DNA from: Micromonospora citrea
GTDB taxonomy: Bacteria > Actinomycetota > Actinomycetes > Mycobacteriales > Micromonosporaceae
Length of the DNA: 64,000 nucleotides
Direction of reading: 5' to 3'
Assembly: GCF_900090315.1 (NCBI RefSeq)
Contig: NZ_FMHZ01000002.1
Location: 966,001-1,030,000, forward strand
The translations under genes and the position numbers were made by a program. The first letter of the stretch is position 1, and each line of letters opens with the position of its first letter. Below the pieces are notes generated by a model, which saw only the letters and a list, made by a program, of their open reading frames with translations, had not been told where the DNA came from and made no database searches. Shown here one piece after another: positions 54,063 to 64,000 of the stretch.

Positions 54063-55414
54063 GGCGACACCCCGGGAAGTTCGACCCGGAAGCGGGCGCC
54101 CCCGCCGGGGCGGTCGGCGACGCCGGCGGACCCCCGGTGCGCGGCGGCGTGCTGGGCGACGAGGGCGAGCCCGAGACCGGTGCCGTCGCCGGCGGCGCGC
54201 GCGTGGGCGGCGCGCCCGCGCACGAAGCGGTCGAAGATGGCGTCCCGGTCGGCCGGCGGCACGCCCGGCCCCGCGTCGTCGACCTCGACGACGCCGACCC
54301 CGCCCCGCTGCGCCAACCGTACGGCCACCGGGCCGCCGCCGTGGCGGACCGCGTTGTCGACGAGGTTGGCCAGGATCTGCTCGACGCGACGCCGGTCGAC
54401 CAGCCAGGTGGCGGCGACACCGGGGTCCACGCGCACGAGCGCGGTCGCCAGCCCGCGCGCCTGGCACACCCGGCGCGCCGACGCCGCCACGTCGACGGGC
54501 TGCCGGTCCGCCGGCTGGTCGGTGCGGGCGAGCTCGATCAGGTCGTTGACCAACTGCTGGAAGCGGGTGATCTCGTCGGCGACCAGGCCGGCCGCGGTGG
54601 CCGTCCGGTCGTCGAGGTGCTCCCGGCGCCGGGCGAGGACGCTGGCCGCCGCCGCCAGGGTCTGCAGCGGCGAGCGCAGCTCGTGGCTGACGTCCGCGGC
54701 GAAGCGGCGGTCCCGCTCGATACGCCGGGAGAGCTGGTCGACCATGTGGTTGAACGACGTGGACAGCCGGGTGAGGTCCGGGTCGGTGGTCGGCGCGAGG
54801 CGGGCGGACAGATTTCCCCCGGCGATCTCCTGGGCGGCGTCGGCCACCGCGGTCAGCGGGCGCAGGCTGTGCCGGGTGGCGTACCAGCCCAGGGCCGCGC
54901 CGGAGCCGGCGACCACGATGGCGACGGCGGTCAGCGCGAGGGCCAGCACCTGGAGGGTCTCGTCCAGCTCGCGCAGCGAGGTCAGCTCGTAGTAGCTGGT
55001 GGACGGGGCCAGCGGCAGGCCGACGAGCAGGGTGGGCTGACCGTTGACGCGGACCCGCTGCACGGCCGGCTCCCCCGCGCGGACGAGCCGTTGCAGGTCG
55101 GCCGGGATGGCGGCGGTGAGGCCGGTGTCGGCGCTGCGGGCGTACCAGTCGTCTCCCCGGTGCAGCAGCGGCCGGCGGTTGCCGCCCGTGTCGAGGGAGC
55201 GCAGCACCTCCACGACGTCGGGTTCCTCCGTGTCCAGGCCGGTACGCACCACCGCCGCGTCGAAGTACGCCGCCCGCACGGCGGTGCGCTCCCGCTCGTC
55301 GAGCAGCGACCGCCTGGTCAGCTCGTACGAGACCAGCGCCATGGAGGCCGACAGCAGCAGCGCGCCGACGGCGAATCCGGCGGACACCCGCGCCCGCAGT
55401 CCGAGCCGCCTCAC
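54059..55414 (-). CDS. Sensor histidine kinase
   Basis: 451 residues. Helix 1 about 10-30, extracytoplasmic sensor about 31-155, helix 2 about 155-180, HAMP (RHSLRPLTAVADAAQEIAGG), HisKA with ADVSHELRSPLQ (phospho-His), HATPase with NLVDNAVRHG, DDAGPGVP and GDGTGLGLALV. Autophosphorylates and passes phosphate to the upstream-encoded response regulator. GTG overlaps that gene's stop. Confidence 0.94.
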   Translation of the reverse strand: MRRLGLRARVSAGFAVGALLLSASMALVSYELTRRSLLDERERTAVRAAYFDAAVVRTGLDTEEPDVVEVLRSLDTGGNRRPLLHRGDDWYARSADTGLTAAIPADLQRLVRAGEPAVQRVRVNGQPTLLVGLPLAPSTSYYELTSLRELDETLQVLALALTAVAIVVAGSGAALGWYATRHSLRPLTAVADAAQEIAGGNLSARLAPTTDPDLTRLSTSFNHMVDQLSRRIERDRRFAADVSHELRSPLQTLAAAASVLARRREHLDDRTATAAGLVADEITRFQQLVNDLIELARTDQPADRQPVDVAASARRVCQARGLATALVRVDPGVAATWLVDRRRVEQILANLVDNAVRHGGGPVAVRLAQRGGVGVVEVDDAGPGVPPADRDAIFDRFVRGRAAHARAAGDGTGLGLALVAQHAAAHRGSAGVADRPGGGARFRVELPGVSP

Positions 55415-56085
55415 CGGGTCAGCTTGTAGCCGAGGCCGCGCAGCGTGACCAGGTGCCGGGGGTTGCCCGGGTCGTCCTCGATCTTCTGCCGCAGCCGACC
55501 GACGTGCACGTCGACGAGCCGCTCGTCACCGGTGTCGTAGCCCCAGACCCGCTGGAGCAGCTGCTGACGCGACAACACGCGGCCGGCGTGCTCGGCCAGC
55601 TCGCACAGCAGCCGGAACTCGGTGCGGGTGACCGGCACCGGTCGACCGGCCCGGCGCACCTCCCCCGCGTCCGGGCTGACCTCGAGCGCGCCGAAGGTGA
55701 GGACCGGCACGGGCGCGGGCACCGCCCGGGCCCGGCGCCGCAGGGCCCGCAGGCGCGCCGACAGCTCCTTGACCGCCACCGGCTTGACCACGTAGTCGTC
55801 GGCGCCGGCCTCCAGCGCGGCCACGATGTCGTGGGTGTCGTCGCGGGCGCTGATCACCACGATCGGCACGTCGTCGTCGCGGCGCAGCTGCCGGATGCAC
55901 TCGAAGCCGTCCAGGCCCGGCAGCATCAGGTCGACCAGCACGTGGTCGGCCGGCTCCTGGCGCTGCATCCGCAGCCCCTCCTCGGCGGTCGCGGCCCCCC
56001 GGACGGTGTAGCCCTCGTCCTCGAGCGCGAGCAGCAGGGCCAGACGGATCCGGTCGTCGTCCTCGATCACCAGCACGCCCGTCAT
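55411..56085 (-). CDS. OmpR/PhoB-family response regulator
   Basis: 224 residues. Receiver with VIEDDD, phospho-Asp in VLVDLMLPGLDG, ISAR and VKPV (Thr/Ser and Lys), then a winged-helix DNA-binding domain (TRTEFRLLCELAEHAGRVLSRQQLLQRVWGYDTGDERLVDVHVGRLRQKIE). ATG 56085 places the receiver at the N-terminus. First gene of the three-gene operon. Confidence 0.95.
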   Translation of the reverse strand: MTGVLVIEDDDRIRLALLLALEDEGYTVRGAATAEEGLRMQRQEPADHVLVDLMLPGLDGFECIRQLRRDDDVPIVVISARDDTHDIVAALEAGADDYVVKPVAVKELSARLRALRRRARAVPAPVPVLTFGALEVSPDAGEVRRAGRPVPVTRTEFRLLCELAEHAGRVLSRQQLLQRVWGYDTGDERLVDVHVGRLRQKIEDDPGNPRHLVTLRGLGYKLTR

Positions 56086-56257
56086 AACCGCATCATCCAC
56101 AAGCCCGGCCCGAGCGCCCAATCGTGTCCGGCGTTCGGCGGATTTGTCACGCAACTGTCATACGACCGCGTGGCCCGCGCCACGGGCGGCGCCCAGGGTG
56201 GTGTGCGGAGCCGACGGGCTCGTCAGCCGTCGGCCGACCGTCCGGAGGAGGGAGCAG

Positions 56258-56629
56258 ATGACCGTCGCCGGCCTCGTCACCGCGCTCGCCGTCGGGCTGC
56301 TCGTCGCCACGGCGGGCTGGCTGGCGCTCCCGGGCCGGCGGGACGTCCCGGCCTGGCTGGCCCTGGTGACCGGCATCGTCACCGCCGTCCTCGGCGTCAT
56401 CCTGGCCCGCATCGTCGGCCTCGACACCGGCCGCGCCGGCCTGTGGGACGTGGCCGTGCCGGCGGCCTCCGCCGTACTCGGCGTCGCGCTCGTGGCCGTC
56501 ACGGCGCGCCCCCGGCGCCCGCCGGCCCCCGCCGACCCGACGCGGCCGGATCCCGATCCCGCCTCGACGCCGCCGGTCGCGGGCCGGCGGGTCGCGCCGC
56601 CCGACCTCCCGTGGAGGAAGACACCATGA
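56258..56629 (+). CDS. Small GlsB/YeaQ-like membrane protein
   Basis: 123 residues, three hydrophobic helices (VAGLVTALAVGLLVATAGWL; WLALVTGIVTAVLGVILARIVG; VPAASAVLGVALVAVTA) spaced as in transglycosylase-associated GlsB/YeaQ/YmgE proteins, then a Pro-rich cytoplasmic tail. Strong ribosome site GGAGGAGGGAG. Its stop overlaps the STAS gene start (ATGA). Confidence 0.75.
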   Translation: MTVAGLVTALAVGLLVATAGWLALPGRRDVPAWLALVTGIVTAVLGVILARIVGLDTGRAGLWDVAVPAASAVLGVALVAVTARPRRPPAPADPTRPDPDPASTPPVAGRRVAPPDLPWRKTP

Positions 56630-57285
56630 CCGTCGTACCGGACGACAACTCGATGACGCTGATCTGCGACAGCTGCGGAGACGTGACCACGGGAACCGCG
56701 TGCGTCCTGCCCGACGCCGAGGTCGTCTGGACCCTGGTCGCCGAACACGGCTGGAGCGGCTCCCCCTTCGCGACGGGCCCGCACCGCTGCCCCCGCTGCA
56801 GCCTGCTGGGCCCCGCCGCCGGCCGCGACGGCGGGGCCGGGCACGGCGACGAGGTGCCCGGCGGAGTGCTGGGGGTGGACCACCTCGACGACGTCGCGGT
56901 GGTGACCGCCGCCGGCGACATCGACGTCGACGCCGCCGACGACCTGCGCACCGCCCTGCGGCAGGCGGTGGACATCTGCGGGCACGTCGTGGTCGACCTG
57001 ACCCGCGTCCACCTGATCGACGCGGGTGGGCTCGGGCTGCTCGTCCGGGCCCACCGCGACGCCCGGGAACGCGGCGCCGTGCTCTGCCTCGCCGCCCCGT
57101 CCCGCTTCATCCTGACCGTGCTGCACACCATGCGGCTGGACGGACTGTTCCCGATCTTCGCCAGCGCCGAGGAGGCCGTCCGGCGGCTCTCCCCGCCCGC
57201 TATCGGTGGGCCCGCCGGCCTGACGGCCACCGTGGCCGCGCCCGACCGGGCCGGCCGGCCGGCAACGGCGACCTCCGACCGCTGA
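56626..57285 (+). CDS. STAS-domain anti-sigma factor antagonist with N-terminal zinc-ribbon-like segment
   Basis: 219 residues. N-terminal CDSCG and HRCPRCS (about residues 14-58) form a possible four-Cys zinc site; the STAS domain follows (VAVVTAAGDIDVDAADDLRTALRQA, then VVVDLTRVHLIDAGGLGLLVRAH). The phosphorylatable Ser of SpoIIAA-type antagonists (DSSG) is replaced: the site reads DAGG, so phosphorylation switching is doubtful. Coupled to the membrane protein upstream. Confidence 0.85.
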   Translation: MTVVPDDNSMTLICDSCGDVTTGTACVLPDAEVVWTLVAEHGWSGSPFATGPHRCPRCSLLGPAAGRDGGAGHGDEVPGGVLGVDHLDDVAVVTAAGDIDVDAADDLRTALRQAVDICGHVVVDLTRVHLIDAGGLGLLVRAHRDARERGAVLCLAAPSRFILTVLHTMRLDGLFPIFASAEEAVRRLSPPAIGGPAGLTATVAAPDRAGRPATATSDR

Positions 57286-57332
57286 GCCGCCGGCCCCCGC
57301 ACCCCGCCCGCCCGTCGAGAGGACGCATCCCG

Positions 57333-57632
57333 ATGCGCATGCCCTGGCCGTACCCGGACGAGGACGCGTTCCGTCCCCAGCCGCCCCGGCCCGCCCCGGA
57401 CGACGAGGACGCCCGGCTCGCGGCGCTGGTCGCGCAGCGGTTGAGCAGCGACTGGACCACCCGACGCCAGCAGATCGTGGTGACGGTGCAGAACCAGGTC
57501 GTCATCCTCTCGGGCGTCGTGGCGGGCCCGGACACCCGGCAGGTGGCCGGTGAGCTGGCCTGGGACGTCCGGGGCGTGGTCGACGTCTGCAACGCCCTGC
57601 GGCTCGCCGGCCCCCGCCGGACCCGCCGCTGA
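57333..57632 (+). CDS. BON-domain protein
   Basis: 99 residues, soluble, no signal peptide. After a Pro-rich start the BON fold is seen: LAALVAQRLSSDWTTRRQQI, VVTVQNQVVILSGVVAGPDTRQVAGELAWDVRGVVDVCNAL. BON domains bind phospholipid or act in stress proteins of the OsmY type. Third gene of the small stress-like operon, 47 bp after the STAS gene. Confidence 0.85.
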   Translation: MRMPWPYPDEDAFRPQPPRPAPDDEDARLAALVAQRLSSDWTTRRQQIVVTVQNQVVILSGVVAGPDTRQVAGELAWDVRGVVDVCNALRLAGPRRTRR

Positions 57633-57743
57633 CGGGCCCCGACCCGCAACGCGTCCCGACCTTCGACGGGCCCCGGCCCCCCGCCCGGCGGCCCACGCCA
57701 CCGGGCGTAAGCGCCACCGGACGGGCGCACCGCAGCGCGGGCG

Positions 57744-58583
57744 TCAGGCGGCCCAGACGCCGGTCGCGGCAGCCGACCGGGCGTAGTCGGCGAAGTCCCC
57801 GGGCGCCCGGCCGAGCGCCCGGGCGACGCCGTCCGCCAGGCCCTCGTTGCGCCCGTCGAGCACCTGCGTGAACAGGTACGTCAGCAGCGACACCACGTCG
57901 GCGGGGACGCCGGCCCCGTGCAGCGCGTCGACGTACTCCTCGACGGAGACCGGGACGAACGAGACCTGGCGGCCGGTCGCCGCGGCGATCTCGCCCACCG
58001 CCTCGGCGAACGTCAGCAGCCGCGGCCCGGTCACCTCGTACACCTCGCCGGCGTGCCCGTCCGCCAGCAGCGCCGCCACGGCGACGTCGGCGATGTCGTC
58101 GGCGTCCACGAACGGCTCCCGCACGCCGCCGACCGGCAGGTGGAGGGCCCCCGCGCGGATCCCGTCGACGAACGGGCCCTCGCTGAAGTTCTGCTGGAAC
58201 CAGCTCGCCCGCACCACGGTCCACCGGCCGCCGGCGCCGTCCACGACCTGCGCGACCGCCTTCTCGGCCTGTTCCGCCTCCGGCTCGCCCCGTCCGGACA
58301 GCAGCACCACCCGGCGCGCGCCGCTCGCCACGGCCAGCCGCGTGAACGACTCGACGGCCTCGACCGCGCCCGGCACGGCCAGGTCCGGCTGGTAGGTCAG
58401 GTAGACCGCGTCCACCCCCGCCAGGGCGTCGGGCCAGGTGGACCGGTCCGCCCAGTCGAACGCGGGGGCCGCGGACCGGGAGCCGAGCCGCACGGGCACC
58501 CCGCGGGCGGCGAGCCGGTCGGCGACGCGCCGACCGGTCCTGCCGGTGGCGCCGAGAACGAGGACGGTGTTGGTGTTCGTCAT
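57744..58583 (-). CDS. NmrA/NAD(P)H-binding atypical SDR protein
   Basis: 279 residues. Rossmann motif VLVLGATGRTGRRVADRLAARG, then VDAVYLTYQPDL, VVLLSGRGE, VVRASWFQQNFSEG and FVDADDIADVAVAAL, the standard NmrA/QOR2-like layout that binds NAD(P) as sensor or reductase. No catalytic YxxxK is evident. Convergent with the BON gene; the gap 57633-57743 shows no gene. Substrate unknown. Confidence 0.88.
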   Translation of the reverse strand: MTNTNTVLVLGATGRTGRRVADRLAARGVPVRLGSRSAAPAFDWADRSTWPDALAGVDAVYLTYQPDLAVPGAVEAVESFTRLAVASGARRVVLLSGRGEPEAEQAEKAVAQVVDGAGGRWTVVRASWFQQNFSEGPFVDGIRAGALHLPVGGVREPFVDADDIADVAVAALLADGHAGEVYEVTGPRLLTFAEAVGEIAAATGRQVSFVPVSVEEYVDALHGAGVPADVVSLLTYLFTQVLDGRNEGLADGVARALGRAPGDFADYARSAAATGVWAA

Positions 58584-58698
58584 GCCATCGATCCCACCGC
58601 GGCCGGGCGGCGGCGGCCATCGCCGCGAGGCGCGGGCGCATACGCGCGCGTCTCACTCACCCGTGGGGTGGACGCGCCCGGCCGTGCCGCCGGGCGGA

Positions 58699-59448
58699 TC
58701 AGGCCGCCGGCTGGTCGACTGGGCAGGCGTAGGCGGTGCGTCCGCCCAGCTCCCACGTCCGCACCGGGGCGCCGCAACGGCGGCAGGTGGCGCGCTTGTA
58801 GACCCACCGCGCGTCGGGAGCCGAAGGGTCGCTGACCACCTGGCCGGCGTCGCGGCCGAGGGCCAGGTGCCGGACGGCCAGGTCCCACAGCCGGCGGGCG
58901 GTCGCCGGCGCGACGGGCCGGGCGGCGGGGTCGAGGCCGGCGAGGAAGAGCAGCTCGGCCCGCCAGGCGTTGCCGACACCCGCCCACACCGCCTGGTCCA
59001 GCAGCGCGGTGCCGACCGCCGCCCGCGCGGCGGTCAGCCGCCGCACGGCCTCGTCGCCGTCGGCGTCGGCGCGCAGCGGGTCCGGCCCGAGCGAGGCCCG
59101 CAGCGCGCGCTCGCCGTCGGCCGGCAGCGGTTCGCAGCGGGTCGGGGCGATGAGGTCGTACGCGACGCCGGCGCCCGCCAGGCGCAGCCGCACGCCCTTG
59201 CGGGGCGGCACCTCGGGGTCGTCGTGACGCAGGAACAGCCCTCGCATGCCGAGGTGGACGTGCAGGCCGGGGGCGCCGTCGACGTGGTAGAGCAGGTGCT
59301 TGCCGTACGCCTCCACGGACCGCAGCCGCCGCCCGTCGTACGGCCGGGTGTCCAGGCGGCCCTGCGGGCTGGAGACGGCGAGGACCTGACCGGCGAGCGC
59401 GGCGTGCTGGTCGCGCGCGTACCGGTGGATCAGGTGGCCCTCGGGCAT
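58699..59448 (-). CDS. Formamidopyrimidine-DNA glycosylase/endonuclease VIII-like (Nei2 type)
   Basis: 249 residues. N-terminal MPEGHLIHRYARDQ (catalytic Pro2, Glu3), helix-two-turn-helix region AGVGNAWRAELLFLAGLDP, and a C-terminal zinc finger CRRCGAPVRTWELGGRTAYACP, here with CxxC-x16-C spacing and only a third clear Cys. Excises oxidised bases and cuts at abasic sites. MPEGH marks the Nei2 group of actinobacteria. Divergent from spore photoproduct lyase with 84 bp between. Confidence 0.92.
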   Translation of the reverse strand: MPEGHLIHRYARDQHAALAGQVLAVSSPQGRLDTRPYDGRRLRSVEAYGKHLLYHVDGAPGLHVHLGMRGLFLRHDDPEVPPRKGVRLRLAGAGVAYDLIAPTRCEPLPADGERALRASLGPDPLRADADGDEAVRRLTAARAAVGTALLDQAVWAGVGNAWRAELLFLAGLDPAARPVAPATARRLWDLAVRHLALGRDAGQVVSDPSAPDARWVYKRATCRRCGAPVRTWELGGRTAYACPVDQPAA

Positions 59449-59532
59449 GCGGCCCGGATACCCGGCGACCCTGCCCGAAAACGACGCCGACCGGCGGGAA
59501 CATCGCCGATCGGTCCGTAGTTGTCCCCTTTC

Positions 59533-60609
59533 GTGACCGACGCTGCGCCGCACCGGCGGCTGCTCGACATCCGGCGGATCTACGTGGAACCGGAGGCCGC
59601 CGCGCTGCCCCGGGGGCGGGCTGTGCTGGACCGGTTCCCCGACGCGGAGCGCGTCGAGGTGGAGAGCCACTCCCGCATCCCGGAGCTGTACGGGGACGAG
59701 ACAAACGTGGCCCGGTGGGTGCGGATCAAGACCGAGGCGCTCGTGCTGGGGGTCAAGAGGTCCCTCACCGCCCGCCCGAACGGCCGGTCGGCCGACTTCA
59801 TCGCCCCGTCCACGGCGAACGGCTGCGCGATGGCCTGCGCCTACTGCTACGTGCCGCGCCGCAAGGGCTACAGCAACCCGGTGACAGTCTTCGCCAACAT
59901 CGACCGGATCACCGGCTACCTCGGCCGGCACGTCGGCCGGCAGGGCGTGAAGGCCGAGCCGAACCAGTGCGACCCCACCGCCTGGGTGTACGACATCGGC
60001 GAGAACTCCGACTGCTCGCTGGACGCGAGGATCTCCGACAACGTCCGCGACCTGGTCACGCTGTTCCGGGACCTGCCGACGGCGAAGGCCACCTTCGCCA
60101 CCAAGCACGTCAACCGCGACCTGCTCGACTGGGACCCGCGGGGCCGCACCCGCGTCCGCTTCTCGCTGATGCCGGCCCGGGACGCGAAGCTGCTCGACAT
60201 CCGGACCTCCCCGGTCGCCGAGCGGATGGCGGCGATCGACGACTTCGTCGCCGCCGGCTACGAGGTGCACGTCAACCTCAGCCCCGTGGTCGTCCGCGAC
60301 GGCTGGCTCGACGACTGGGCGGAGCTGCTCGACCAGCTGGACGACGCGCTCGGCGCCCGCGCGAAGGCGCAGCTCGCCGCCGAGGTCATCTTCCTGACCC
60401 ACAACGACCGGTTGCACGAGGTGAACCTCGGCTGGCACCCGAAGGCCGAGGAACTGCTCTGGCGGCCGGAGCTCCAGCAGCCGAAGCGGTCGCAGACCGG
60501 CGGCTGGAACGTGCGCTACCGCACCGGCCGCAAGGGCGAGTACGTGGCCGCGCTGACCGACCTCATCGCGGCGAAGGCGCCGTACTGCCGCGTCCGGTAC
60601 GCGTTCTGA
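59533..60609 (+). CDS. Spore photoproduct lyase family radical SAM protein
   Basis: 358 residues. Radical SAM motif CAMACAYC (CxxxCxxC) about residue 97, preceded by FIAPSTANG and followed by YVPRRKGYSNPV; ATKHVNRDLLDWDP and RVRFSLMPA are family-typical, and C-terminal TGRKGEYV is conserved. The enzyme reverses the UV lesion 5-thyminyl-5,6-dihydrothymine in spores. GTG 59533 is chosen; TTG 59521 is in frame, and neither has a clear ribosome site. Ends just before the rRNA terminator. Confidence 0.9.
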   Translation: MTDAAPHRRLLDIRRIYVEPEAAALPRGRAVLDRFPDAERVEVESHSRIPELYGDETNVARWVRIKTEALVLGVKRSLTARPNGRSADFIAPSTANGCAMACAYCYVPRRKGYSNPVTVFANIDRITGYLGRHVGRQGVKAEPNQCDPTAWVYDIGENSDCSLDARISDNVRDLVTLFRDLPTAKATFATKHVNRDLLDWDPRGRTRVRFSLMPARDAKLLDIRTSPVAERMAAIDDFVAAGYEVHVNLSPVVVRDGWLDDWAELLDQLDDALGARAKAQLAAEVIFLTHNDRLHEVNLGWHPKAEELLWRPELQQPKRSQTGGWNVRYRTGRKGEYVAALTDLIAAKAPYCRVRYAF

Positions 60610-60624
60610 CCCGGTGCGGAAATG

Positions 60625-60662
60625 CGTTCAGGGCCACCCCCGCAAGGGGGTGGCCCTGAACG
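60625..60662. terminator. rRNA operon terminator (bidirectional)
   Basis: 17-bp perfect stem (60625-60641 with 60646-60662) closed by a GCAA tetraloop, 7 nt beyond the 5S 3' end and 16 bp after the spore photoproduct lyase stop. Very stable; serves both convergent units. Confidence 0.9.
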
Positions 60663-60669
60663 AAAGAAT

Positions 60670-60788
60670 GTCCGGCGGTGTCCTACTCTCCCACACCCTC
60701 CCGAGTGCAGTACCATCGGCGCTGGAGGGCTTAGCTTCCGGGTTCGGAATGTAACCGGGCGTTTCCCCTCCGCCATGACCGCCGTAAC
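60670..60788 (-). rRNA. rrf: 5S ribosomal RNA
   Basis: About 119 nt. The minus strand starts GTTACGGCGGTCATGGCGGA and ends near GACACCGCCGGACA; the internal CCCGGAAGCTAAGCCC and GGTACTGCACTCGGGAGGG are standard actinobacterial 5S. Termini are estimated from complementary ends and may be off by 1-2 nt. Confidence 0.95.
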
Positions 60789-60861
60789 TCTATGAAAATG
60801 TCAAACACACGTGGAGTGTTCGCTCGTTCAGAGTTGCACAGTGGACGCGTAGCAGCTTAGT
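60789..60861 (-). other. 23S-5S spacer
   Basis: 73 nt without a tRNA. Contains TTGCACAGTGGACGCG (60834-60849), the 3' half of the 23S processing stem. Confidence 0.85.
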
Positions 60862-63970
<3,109 letters not shown>

Positions 63971-64000
63971 ACAAAGATGCTCGCGTCCACTGTGCAATTC
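63971..64000 (-). other. 3' edge of the 16S-23S spacer
   Basis: Contains CGCGTCCACTGTGCAA (63982-63997), the 5' half of the 23S processing stem. The 16S gene would lie beyond the window. Confidence 0.85.

Overview
The window is high-GC DNA, dense in overlapping genes, with many GTG starts and ATGA/GTGA stop-start overlaps. Gene content (secreted CBM2-GH18 chitinase, IdeR-type iron box, spore photoproduct lyase, GlcDF, many ABC and two-component genes) points to a sporulating actinomycete. A Micromonosporaceae member (Micromonospora-like) is my best inference; no marker here proves the genus.

Layout. 1-1.5 kb: three neighbouring genes of ADP-ribose/NAD chemistry (truncated NADAR, NUDIX, KptA). 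1.7-7 kb: an ABC exporter, a 17-bp minisatellite, a RidA/dehydrogenase pair divergent from a LysR regulator, and smpB. 7-11 kb: a conserved small protein, then an HTH-TOBE regulator with modABC. 11-18 kb: a Phd-like antitoxin, an Rnl2-like RNA ligase, a chitinase, and a PadR-controlled ABC efflux pair. 18-26.5 kb: glycolate/lactate oxidase GlcDF, a carbohydrate catabolic operon of uncharted substrate (epimerase, DUF993, Gfo/Idh), its LacI-type regulator and a glycerate kinase; operator-like palindromes lie upstream of both the operon and the kinase. 26.7-32.8 kb: membrane mannosyltransferase, UGM-like flavoprotein, and an ArsR-like regulator with two strong operators leading a small coiled-coil membrane protein and a serine hydrolase. 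32.8-38.5 kb: an iron-siderophore uptake locus around a near-perfect IdeR box, plus a siderophore-type acyltransferase. 38.5-45 kb: a secreted metalloprotease with four C-terminal repeats and a 1507-residue poly-HAMP hybrid histidine kinase.

45.2-53.4 kb holds the most intriguing system: RibD-reductase and GTP cyclohydrolase II homologues packed with a YbhN-like membrane protein, a methyltransferase, a glycosyltransferase, a PTPS-fold protein lacking canonical catalytic residues, an MDR dehydrogenase, a CDP-alcohol phosphatidyltransferase and a membrane-anchored phosphatase-superfamily enzyme. It looks like a route to a GTP-derived, glycosylated, membrane-linked product.

53.4-60.6 kb: a response regulator/kinase/GerMN-lipoprotein operon resembling mtrA-mtrB-lpqB, a small stress-type operon (membrane protein, zinc-ribbon STAS, BON), an NmrA-like protein, an endonuclease VIII-like glycosylase and spore photoproduct lyase. 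The window ends in a ribosomal RNA operon on the minus strand: 5S, a complete 23S and the edge of the 16S-23S spacer.
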